Part shown: positions 21,707-32,652 of the stretch, piece after piece | Layout: each line of letters begins with the position of its first letter | How positions within the stretch are numbered: position 1 is the first letter of the stretch | Origin: Anisus vortex | Taxonomy: Eukaryota > Mollusca > Gastropoda > Planorbidae | Length of the DNA: 64,000 nucleotides | Direction: 5' to 3' | NCBI GenBank assembly: GCA_949126835.1 | Contig: OX421503.1 | Location: 2,313,001 to 2,377,000 of the forward strand | The notes under the pieces: model-generated | Told to the model about the DNA's origin: nothing | Database searches by the model: none | The model's input: only the letters and a program-made list of their open reading frames with translations | Program-made: the position numbers and the translations under genes

Positions 21707-22673
21707 TAGAGATGGGTCGCTCACTAAAGAACTGATCAACTGATCCGGGTCTTTCAAAGGAACGGATCCGAAAGCCGATCACTGTCAAAAGACCCGGATC
21801 AGTACTGATCCGTTCCCGTTCTGCATTTCGATATGTTGGTTTCCATAGTTCACTTAGAATCCGGATCTGACCCGGATCAGACCGATTCAGACCCGCTCAG
21901 TACTGATCGGATCAGACCCGATCAGTACTGATCGGATCAGACCCGCTCAGTACTGATATGGGTCTGTACTGAATTTACTGATCGGATCAGACCCGCTCAG
22001 TATTGATCGGCTCAGACCCGCTCAGTACTGATAGGCTCAGACCCGCTCAGTACTGATCGGCTCAGACCCGCTCAGTACTGATCGGTTCAGACCCGCTCAG
22101 TACTGATCGGCTCAGACCCGCTCAGTACTGATATGGGTCTGTACTGATCGGATCAGACCCGCTCAGTACTGAATGGGTCTGTACTGATCGGTTCCCGTTC
22201 TGCATTTCGATATGCTGGTTTTGAATGCGAGTGATCATTACAATTGCTGTCAATTGTAAATAATGTTGATGATACCATTTTTGCATTATAATTAGCCAAT
22301 ATGATTACAGTATTTTACATTTACCCTTTTAATTTTACTTATTAGGTGAATAACAGGAATTATAGCTAAACTTAAAAACAAAAGTTTAAGCTTAATTATA
22401 ATTAGTTTAGTAGCCTACAACTATACAATTGAGAACAATTATTTCTTATTTATATTTTTTAATGTTTTAAGTAACAAAAAAACGGCGTTTAAACAAGGGA
22501 TCCAAGTTGTTTTTCTCTCCCCTTGACATCCAACATATAAAATTATGGAGGGAGGCGGGGGGGGGAGGGTAAATTACTAAGTGATCCGTGGAACCGTTCA
22601 ACGGATCCGTATCTTTTTAGTGAGCGCTCAATTGAGCGGCGATCAGCATGGTGAACTGTTTTGCCCATCTCTA
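21707..22673. mobile_element. Non-autonomous hAT, innermost of three nested
   Basis: Ends TAGAGATGGG and CCCATCTCTA; subterminal GTCGCTCACTAAA matches TTTTTAGTGAGCGCTC in inverse. Perfect 8-bp flanks GGCATACA at 21699-21706 and 22674-22681. The interior holds a 25-bp tandem array and has no coding capacity. Confidence 0.95.
21840..22195 (+). repeat. 25-bp GATCGG/CAGACCCG tandem array
   Basis: About 13 copies of a unit like GCTCAGTACTGATCGG plus ATCAGACCC, some with the longer spacer ATATGGGTCTGTACTG. CAGTACTG is palindromic, so each unit carries an inverted core. Confined to the innermost hAT. Confidence 0.9.
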
Positions 22674-23689
22674 GGCATACATATTTTTGATCAAATAAGA
22701 ATCGCAATCACTTTTCGATGAAGTAGGGGTTAGTATTTGGATAATATGGTATGGTAGATTCACCGGACTGTCGCCTTAATGATCTGTTTGTATTATCGAG
22801 ATGTCCTTTAATACGTTTGAATCTTTCGTAAAGAGGTAACCACAATAGCTGTGCGGTATAGATACGTAGTACTCATACAAACTGGGTAGTTATTAAAATG
22901 CTTTAAAATATTCATATAAATTCTTTAGTCATACAATATTTATAAAATTTCCAAATAATCTTTTTACAGTTCTATCATATCATTTCAAAGTTATTAATGC
23001 AAGCCATTTAGTTTTTTATAAAAAAAAAAAAATTGAAATATTACCTCAAATGAAACGGGTTAATTATCTCCCTTTAATTAACAAATGTTTCCGCTAAAAT
23101 TAAGTTTGATGGGGGGGGGGGGGGCGGTGAGCGGAAGAAAAATTTAAAAGGGGGCGGTGAGCTGAAAAAGGTTGAGAACCTATGATCTATATACTTCTTC
23201 ATTGTATTTCAGTTTAACCCTCAAGGTATTCAAAAATCATATTTGACACAGACATATAGGCTACTATCTTGATTTTTAAAGGGCACCATATCTCAAATAG
23301 CTTAGGGCCTTATCAAGTCTAAATCCGGCCCTGCTAGGGCGTAACGTTCATGAGTGACCCACGAGGAGCACATCAAGTTACTTTGCGAGCGCTAGCCACC
23401 CATGGCACGTGGAAGGTGTGGCGTGCCGTGTAGCTTTGGATGCGGTCTCCGCAGGCCATGCACAAAATGCGGAATTCCACACATATTATTTTGGGGGTTC
23501 CCCCGTATTTCTGCAATGTTTACCCGGTCTTACAAATTCTATATTATAGAGAACGACGTTCAAGGCAAGCGGGGATATATTTTATAAAGGCTATATTTTT
23601 GTTTTTAACAATGAAATTAATTAGAGTGGTAGAATACGTTTATGAGTTTGGCAAGTGGAATAGATATACATTTAACTTTGACACACAAT

Positions 23690-23815
23690 CATCAAGTTGA
23701 ATAGATAATAAATCCTACTTTGGAAAACTATCATCAAATTGAATAAATAATTAATCCTGCTTTAGAAAACTATCATCAAGTTCATTAGATAATTAATCGA
23801 AACACTATTATCAAG
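23690..23815 (+). repeat. 42-bp tandem repeat, about 3 copies
   Basis: ATCATCAAGTTGAATAGAT recurs in diverged form about every 42 bp. Confidence 0.75.
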
Positions 23816-24254
23816 AGGTTGCATTCCCCTGATATGTAGAAGTATTCAAAGCTTTGCCCAGTTTGGTTAAAGTCATTTAAAGAATTTGCCTATTACCTTT
23901 TTGTTTGTGTGTCCTCCATAGCCGAGAAAACATAAATTTAAAATTGAACACATCGAGCAGGTTAAAAGTAATATAACAATGTCACGAAATCTGGTCAACT
24001 CTATTCACCATTCATATGGATCAATGTAGTCAGATGCGATTAAAGTACTTTTTATTTTAAATATTGTCTTTTTGTGTGCAACTGACATTTATAGAAAAAA
24101 AGCACGCTAAAAAACACACCATGCATTGAATGTATAGGTAATATACCAGGTCTACAAGTTACGAATAGAACCATTTGTATCATGTCCCTCTCGTAATGTC
24201 TATGTTTAGTAATTAGAAAACGTTTTATTTTCTAACACACACACGCATATATAT

Positions 24255-24520
24255 AATTCAGCCAGGGATGTGACAGGGAAATAAGTACCCACTCCTATCG
24301 AAATATCCTCATGGCTTGCGTCTCAAATAGCCTCTGCTTTTAAAAAAAGCAAACTCCTGGCCTTCTCGGATGACTTATAACCAAGTCTGTCTGATCATGA
24401 TTCAACTAACAGGAAAATGGGTGCAAGCAGGCCACTGGTGCCTTAACTGATTAACTACCGTATTAACAGCAGAAAAAAAAAATCAAGCTGTGGCCGAATT
24501 AAATTTCTGTCCCGTTTTTT
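24255..24520. repeat. Probable interspersed-repeat fragment
   Basis: Less AT-rich than its surroundings, with AACTCCTGGCCTTCTCGGATG and GGTGCCTTAACTGATTAACTACCG. The compositional island suggests an old transposable-element copy. No coding motif was recognised. Confidence 0.35.
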
Positions 24521-25689
24521 TACAAGTGGGTGTGTGTACATATGTGTGTGTTGTTCTCTTGTCCATTGATAGATTTTAAAACGAACTATACCATTTTGTA
24601 GGGAAATAAATTGTGTATAAGAAAAATATAAACGAAATAGAGTTAATGTGTTAGTTTAGACAATAATTTATGTTGACATGTGATTACTTACGAAAAATTA
24701 GACGGAAAAATAAAAAAAATTCCTTTTACCTAATATTTAGTTTTTTCTAACTGAATTTATACGTTTCACTCATAATTATTATAAAGTATATCCAAAATCG
24801 AACATAATAAGTCCAAGATGAAGTTAATTGAGTGATATTTACACAAATAGGATAAGGTTTTACAATGGAAACATTTTCCGAAAACGAGAAGAAAGTTATA
24901 GGGCGTTTGCAATCCCGTGACAAAAAGCACGTGATTTGTGTTTACTTTGAGTAATGGTGTACAATTAAATATGGCCACTGTATTAATAAAGTTTCATATA
25001 GGCTTGAGCTTTTTTTTAAATGATGTGTTGTGTTTTAAGTCTTATTAAGATTTAAGCTGTATTATGTATGTTAAATAAAATAGGCTATTTTATTATTATC
25101 ATAGACATAGATCATAGACGATGTGAGCCTAATAGTTACTTGACTAGATAGCCTATTCACCAACAATATCGCTTGACATCGTAGCCTAGCCTACGAAACA
25201 TTAAAAGTGTAGGCCTATAAAGTGAAATTGAAAGTGTAAATAGGTCTAGCCGGCCCTAGCCTAATCACATTAATCAATTAATCTACAGTACTACTATTTA
25301 CCTCCTTATTTTTGAGTAGGATAGCCAATATTCAGATGTGAATTTTGCATGATAAAGAAGTACTTCACTTTCACCACGTTACGTTTGTACCTCAAGTGGG
25401 TTCTATATTTACACAAATACGTCACTAAATTTACACACAAAAACTTAAGCTCCGCCTACTGAGAACGCTCTATTTTTTTCCGCTTATTTTTACCGAAATT
25501 TAGCACATAAACTAAGAATGTTTACGCTTTGAAATCGAAAATAGGTTTGTAAATATACTTCCTGTCGGTAACCACAAATTTCGGAACAAAATTTAACGAA
25601 ATAATGCAAATATTAAGCTTTAAACTCGGCGAAATAATCTTGGCGCTGTCAGCGGCTTGCGGTACAAAGTGAATGAATCGCATGAGCCG

Positions 25690-25990
25690 CTGTGAGCGGC
25701 TCATGGTAGTTAATCAGTTAAAACCAGTAACTTCGGGCAGATGGGGCTCGTAATCCTTGATAGGTAGCTCATCGATTAGAGGGCAACTCCGATCTCAAAC
25801 CTCTGTTGTCTTGCGCTAAATCTGTTTTTGAGAGGCTTAGGAAGTAAACCCTAACAGGGAATCACGAGGAGTCCCTAAGACATTATTATAGCGAACACTA
25901 TATCGGGCAACTCCGGCGACGCAGATTGTCCCTTGCTGTATCAGCTAGTAATTCCCATGGAATCGTTATCTACATTGAAGAGAGAGGGCC
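25690..25990. repeat. Probable interspersed-repeat fragment
   Basis: Compositional island with GGGCAACTCCGATCTC and a second GGGCAACTCCGGCGACGC about 120 bp apart, ending at a TA microsatellite. Looks like a 3' region of a retroelement, but the class is not established. Confidence 0.35.
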
Positions 25991-26003
25991 TGCTGACCTG
26001 CTG

Positions 26004-26007
<4 letters not shown>

Positions 26008-26076
<69 letters not shown>
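26008..26076. repeat. (TA)n(TG)n microsatellite
   Basis: Uninterrupted TA dinucleotides pass into TG dinucleotides. Confidence 0.95.
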
Positions 26077-26079
<3 letters not shown>

Positions 26080-26959
26080 GGGTGCACAGAAATATAATGA
26101 CAATAAGACAACTTTTCGTTCTGGATTATTTTATGTGCAATAAAGACCTGCAGAACATAAGTAGCTTAGTTTAATATTCATAAAGTCATAAAGTTAAAAG
26201 AAAAGAAATATTGTCCGCACACACATGCACACAATCTAAGAAATAAACATCCATTCACATCTTAATTGAACAAATAACAGTAGGATCATCAATTGAAATT
26301 AAACTGTCACATAATTTATCACAACTATAAGTATACAAAAAAGGTAAACATTTAGTTCAAGTGAAAGAGTTTTCTTCCACTATAGAACTACAAAAACGAC
26401 TAGATATAAATATAATAATAGAATATTATGTGGTCATGGTTTGACTTTACCAAAAGACAGTGGTATTTGGTGTGGACCTGACAATACACATGGTATTTAC
26501 TAACACAAATATGGGCTATTTAAACACTACAAAACACCAAAAATAATAACAAAATAAAATGTTACACTTAAAACTAAACTTAAATACTAAATAAAGGGTA
26601 GAATAGGAATAAGAGCCACTGTAAGATATAACACTTACGGTATATTATGAAAATGAATATATAATATACGAAAAAGCCTACTATATCTATACAATAATGA
26701 CATGTCGAATGCGAGAAAGGACGCCAACCCAGAAATGCGCGTGCTCTCGCTCCAGCCAATCAGCGCAGATCAGTTATGGCCAGTGGCTATTGACACGGAG
26801 GTTGTTCTATGTGGCTCAATTGGTACGAATATTGCTTTCACACTATTATATTATATATATATATAAGTGTGTTTGGATTCCGATTTCCATTAAATAATTG
26901 TAAGACACGTGACCGTATCAACTCATATTATTTTACTTTTGCGATCTCGCTTTATCCCA

Positions 26960-27030
26960 GACGTTCTCCCTAGTTGAGTGGTTAGCGTCCGAACTGTGAG
27001 TGACATGGGTTCTATTTTCCACCAAATTTA
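26960..27030 (+). mobile_element. tRNA-like sequence, probable SINE relic
   Basis: CTAGTTGAGTGGTTAGCG resembles an A box and D arm; ATGGGTTCTATTTTCC is a decayed B box. Acceptor stems do not pair, so it is not scored as a tRNA gene. Confidence 0.35.
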
Positions 27031-27936
27031 TTTTTTTCTGCAATAACACTCTAGGTAGACAAGTTTTTACTTTACTGCTATTATTTACATGAGTTGTGAT
27101 AAAGCACGCTCATTATAAAATAAGATAAATTACGGTCAAAGGGAAATGACCCAGATAATTAAGTTAAATATTAGGAATCATGAGTTATTGTCGTTGATTG
27201 AATGATTGTTTAGTTTTTACCTGTCTGGCACTCACATGATATCTAAGTCGCAATTAGTTCGATGGAAATTGCGTTGTTAGCTTTAGATCTTGATTAACAC
27301 GAGAAACAGGAGAAAAATGAGTTTGAAAGAGAGACTTGTCATTTGACAATATACGATTATTTTTTAGTGTACCACCATGTCTTGAAGGAATAAGACGTAT
27401 ATGAAAAGAATAGAGTATGAATGTCGTTGGACTTAGAAGCTATGAATAAATTTCTATTGGAACTTTGTAATATTTCATGTGATGGATTTTATAATGTGAT
27501 TAAATCAATGTGCTGCAGACGAGTGTTACTTCGTTTATTATAATTAAGAACTGTTGTTGAGTCTGTCCAATTAAGACAGAATGAAGAAGTTAAAATACAA
27601 TATAAAGCAAACAAGACAATATTATTTTATTAAATTGTTTAATGGTCAACTAATAGAACCATTAACATTTACATTAAATAACTTTTCTTTTCAAGATTGT
27701 AAATAATCTCAGGGCTTTCCTGAAATGTGTTTGTTAGTTATATCTAATTATTATATTTTAGACTTTTGGGCGACGAGTGTTCGACTCTTAGCTATAGAGA
27801 TTTTTTTTGTTTTTTTTAGATTTATTTTTTACATAATATAAATATAATAAAACAAGTAAAACGTATTAATAATATTTCTAAGTCATTTCTTTTATTATAT
27901 AGATTTCTTTATTTTTTCTTTCAACAAACCTATAGT

Positions 27937-27988
27937 ATGTTGACGACTATGCTTCGTCTGGTATTCATAATCCTAACTTTTAAATCAG
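27937..27988 (+). CDS. Exon 1: start and signal peptide
   Basis: Encodes MLTTMLRLVFIILTFKS plus the first base of a Gly codon, then donor CAG|GTAAGG. The hydrophobic LRLVFIILTF core is a typical signal sequence. Met1 is taken as the start; Met5 would also give a working signal peptide. Confidence 0.8.
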
Positions 27989-30900
27989 GTAAGGAGATAT
28001 TAATTATGTATTTAGATATATATTTTTTTATAGGTAGATAATGGTATTTGCCAACTTAGACCTTGAAGTACGAGTATTATTTGCAGCATAGTTGTCTCGA
28101 TGTCTTTTTTCATTGATGTTTTAGCTTCTTAGCTTTGGTTGACAAAGACAGTCTGAGACGATATATGTTTTGAAAACTTCTTGACTAAACATCTACCACA
28201 GCAGAGAAGTCCTTTTTCAACCCATCGTTAATGGTCGATTACATAGAGTAGTTTTTAATTTAAATAACGATAAATATAAAAATCTGAAAAAAACGTTTAC
28301 AACTTTATAAAAATACTTTTCTAACTACATTTCTATAAAGCAAGTAAAAAATGGACATGCATTTTCATCCTCAAATGGATAACATATGAAGCGTTCCAAT
28401 TGCAGAACCATCATATCAAACAGAAACGAGGAATAAAAACCAATAATTTTTGCTGTAAATGCTATATTAGACCGAGTAGGGAAGCTTATTTACTAGATTT
28501 TTCAATATAAATATATAAAGCGCTGATCATCTTAATCACTCCTAAAAGTGTCCAGTATTATAGGATACAAAATGAAGTCCTTAGGAGTGTTTTTGTTTAA
28601 ATCTGTGGCTCTTTCTTTATAAAATAGCTTGCATTAGACTCTGATAGATTCTCTTACAAAAGAGTGTCATAAAGTGAATCAATGTAAATTCGGCCACGGT
28701 ATTTACTGCAAGGTAATTTTGGCAAAGGTAGTTTCGTCAAGGGTATATTCGGCAAAACTCACATAGCGGTAAAATTGCCAACGGCAAAATTGGCAAACTT
28801 ATAATATCTACTGGTTTTTTTGAAACTAGTGACATGACTACATTATTGTCTACTAATTGAAGTTCATGGCTTAAAACTAGGTATAAAGTCATTCCTATTT
28901 AATTGGCGTGTGTAACTTCTCTACCACTAAATATGTCACTAATATGTATAAGAAGATGGAACTGAGCATGCCAAATGTAACAACATAGAGGGATGATATA
29001 TCTAAATCAACATAAGCATCATCTCAACTAAAAAAATAAGTAGAGTGGGTTGTAGTAGAGTTTGTTTAGTCTGTTGTTTTTTTTACACAAATCGACATAA
29101 CTATCAATCTGCTACTGTTGTTACAACTCGTTACATCAAATTCACATTTAGCTGTAACTTTATTGGAATTCTCTTGTTTCTGCTGGCTGGAGTCAGGTCT
29201 ATGGGTCCTTTGACTGACAGATTTACGCAGTAATATTCTGTACATTTCTTTACAGCTACTTTCTTTCAACAATGTTAGATTAAAACAACTTCAGTTGTTG
29301 AATAAACAATTTTATTTAAATTGTAGACTAAATATAAACGTCAAGTATATACATCAAAAATATAGGGATAACACAGGAGTTTCATATAGTATACTACTAA
29401 CAAATATTGTGAATGCATTTTACAAGTTTTGATTTAAACTAATGATATTAAGTTGGGAGCTTTACAAAGAAAACGATAATCGAATGTTCAAAAGGCTCCT
29501 TCTACGAACTACAATTCAAGCTACGTTTAAACATTTAATTACGACTAAGATCTAAATTCTGGACTTGCAAGAGAATGAACTAAATATGTATCTCAATCTA
29601 CACCCAGAGCATGAAGGTCAAACGTTGGCCTCTAGTTTAATATCTAATACGCACTTATGAAAAAAGTCAATGATCTCGACATTAACTAGATTTATAACAC
29701 TGTAATATATCATTGTATTTTGTATACAGAAGTATGTAATTTAATGTATACACAGATTTGTTAGCTTGTACAGTAATAAGCATTCACATTTTATAATTAC
29801 TACTAGTTATTTGCTTCAATTATTGAAGATAGATTTTGGGGTAGCTATACCAACATTAATGGTGTTTTCAGAGCTTGAATCCTTTATGTTACAAGTTATA
29901 AAACACTACAGATTCCTATAACAACTATTATAATACTTCCTATATTATGTCAAGATAAATAAAAATCTAAATATCTAAGAAAGAAATAATCAAAATGATT
30001 ATGAAATTAAAGACAAAAATATTGTATTTTAGTCAAGTCTAGTATTATTTGGATTTATTTTGATCAGTCATAGACATTCTTTTCAGGAGTTCAAGGGGAT
30101 ACTTTTAACACCGTTGTAAGGATATCTAAAGTAGAATTGAACACATCTTGTCGTGAAGGATTAATCGAAGACCAGGATTACATTATCTTTACCGGAACAA
30201 TTAATACAACTATCCACAAAATTGGACGCAGAACTTTTGTATCTTTTGAACATGTTGGCCCATCAAGCTTAACTCCTGTAAGTCATGTGTACATATATTA
30301 TTATGTCGTATTAAAACAAAGACATTGTGTAACTCTTTTGAGATCAGTTTTTGTTTAAAAAGAAGTAATCTTAATTAATGTACTAATACATTCTTTTCAA
30401 ATATCAATAAGTTGAAATGAGTTTACCTATATACTGATTACTATGTTAAGGGCCTACGTTATATGTCTATTAATGTGTTAAGGGCTACATTATATGTATA
30501 TTACTATGTTTAGGGCCTACGTTTTATGTCTATTACTATGTTTAGGGCCTACGTTATATGCCTATTGCTACGTTTAGGGGCTACGTTATATGTCTATTAT
30601 GTTTAGGGTCTACGTTACATGTCTATTACTGTGTTTAGGACCTGCGTTATATGTCTATTACTGTTTTAAAGGTCTACGTTATATGCCTATTAATATGTTT
30701 AAGGGCTTCGTTATATGTCTGTTACTATGTTTAGGGCTTACATTACATGTCTATTACTGTATTTATGGCCTACGTCAAATGTCTATTACTGTGTTTAGGG
30801 CCTTCGGTACATGTATATTGATATGTTCAGGACCTTCGTTATATAGGTGTAAGAGCGATATTTAACTTTTGACACAAAATTTGTGTGTACTTTATTACTC

Positions 30901-32608
30901 TTAAAATAATATTTAGTATTTTTTATTTTGAAATGGTGCTTTATGTTGTTAAAATATCATTATTAAATGATTCCTTTGTAATATATAAAAACGACAACAT
31001 ATGCAGTTTGAATATAATATTCTATTGAGATTTTTCGAAATGTATTTCCATTGTCCCACATATACCACATATTAAAATAGTAATTGCTGAATAAGAACAT
31101 ACACCATGATGCAATTAGTTGCATACAGTTAATCGTTACACTTTTGAATAACGTATCATAATATATGTTGTATCTTTAGAAACGGTTACAATAAAATGTG
31201 TATCAGTAAAGCTGAGTTTAAGATATTTAGAAAATTATTTTAAAACTAGTTGACCCGTGGACACATTGTGCCCATACAAAACATAAAGAAATTAAAAGAA
31301 TAATAGCGAGATCAACAAGAGAGAGAAAAAAAGTACAGTATAAACCAACAGAAGGGGGGGGGGAACATACCTTACCTCTGACCTCTGAAGTTTAAACCCG
31401 TGAATCCCGCTGATAACTTTAAAGGATAAATAAACAACTTTATGCAAGGGGAAATATTGGGAAATAGTAATGAACGTTAAAGGGAAGATCATTTTAAAAA
31501 TGGCGCTTAGTTTAGAATTACGGTGATTATTATAGGTCTAAGTTGATGTGAAAAAAATATATTAACGAATTAAGCAACATTGTCAATCAAATTTAAAAAT
31601 CTTTTGGAGGACGTTTGCAATTTATACAATTAACTTTTGACCCGATCGGTTAAACGGTTTAAGAGCTTATAGCGAACAGACAAACAAACATCTAAATAAA
31701 CAAACTGACGGTAATTATTATATGTGATGATATTAATTGACAATTATAATACAATACCGTTGGTAATATATAATTAATTTTCTATTTTCTCTTTAGATAT
31801 GCAACATTGATCTTAAATATTTATGCAAGGCGGATCAAAGTACAAAGTGTTATTGTAAATCAAGCACAAGTGTTTTAGAATTAGTTTATAATATGCAAGC
31901 TGTTGTGGGTTATTCGCAAAAACAAGTTCGTTTAAGTTGGCCTGATTTAAACGATGAACCTATGACTGAATATTCTTTTACTGGAGATTACAGTTCTTTT
32001 TATACATTGCCTGTTATCTATCGTAAGTTTTGATGCTAAATTATTTTAGTTTATTGTGTTTACGGAGTAATATTCTGTACAATTCTTTACAGCTACTTTC
32101 TTTTAACAATGTTAGATTAAAACAACTTCAGTTGTTGAATAAACAATTTTATTTAAATTGTAGACTAAATATAAACGCCAAGTATAATTATACATAAAAA
32201 AGAAAGGCGATAACACAATAGTTTTATAAAATAAACAACTAACACATATTGCGAATGCCTTTTACAAGGTTTGAACTGAACAAATGATATTAAGTTGGGA
32301 GTTTTAAAAAGAAAACGATAATCGAATGTTCCAAAGGGTCCTTCTACGAACTACAATTCAAGCTACGTTCAAACATTTAATTACGACTGAGATCTAAAAT
32401 CTCGTCGTGCACGAGAATTAACTAGATATTTATCTCAATCCACACCCTGGGCATGAAGGTCAAACCTTGGTCTCTAGTTGTATATCTAATAAGCACTTAT
32501 GAAAAAGGTCAATGCAATGGAAAGACATTCATCGATAATCTAGATTCGTAACAATATATGTATAAATATATATATATATATATAAATATATGTGTATATA
32601 TATTTATA

Positions 32609-32652
<44 letters not shown>

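Larger units (their letters stand above)
21476..23184. mobile_element. Non-autonomous hAT, middle of three nested
   Basis: Terminal inverted repeat CATAGGTTCTCAAC at the left and GTTGAGAACCTATG at the right, perfectly complementary. Identical 8-bp flanks ATCTATAT at 21468-21475 and 23185-23192. Subterminal G-rich motifs (GGGGGCGAT, GGGGGCGGTGAGC) repeat at both ends. No transposase. It is inserted just after the transposase end of the outer hAT. Confidence 0.95.
18797..23333 (+). mobile_element. Autonomous-type hAT element, outermost of three nested
   Basis: The left end CAGACCAGATTTACC is a decayed form of CAGGGCCGGATTTACC; the right end is TAAATCCGGCCCTG. Subterminal TAGCTTAGGGCC motifs occur at both ends. 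Flanks CTAGGTCG (18789-18796) and CTAGGGCG (23334-23341) are an 8-bp target duplication with one mismatch. It carries a hAT transposase remnant and has been enlarged by two later insertions nested in each other. A deleted relative lies at 47055-48156. Confidence 0.9.
23342..27936. other. Intergenic region, no gene seen
   Basis: Holds a GC-richer unexplained segment (23342-23545), a short 42-bp tandem repeat (23690-23815), interspersed-repeat-like patches (24255-24520 and 25690-25990), a TA/TG microsatellite (26008-26076), a patch at 26700-26810 and a tRNA-like stretch at 26960-27030. It should include the promoter of the gene starting at 27937, but no core element can be picked with confidence in this AT-rich DNA. 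Confidence 0.5.

Noticed and set aside
30590..30865. 91-codon Cys-rich hydrophobic ORF
   Set aside because: Generated by a 32-33-bp tandem repeat in intron 2; inconsistent with the spliced gene running through it.
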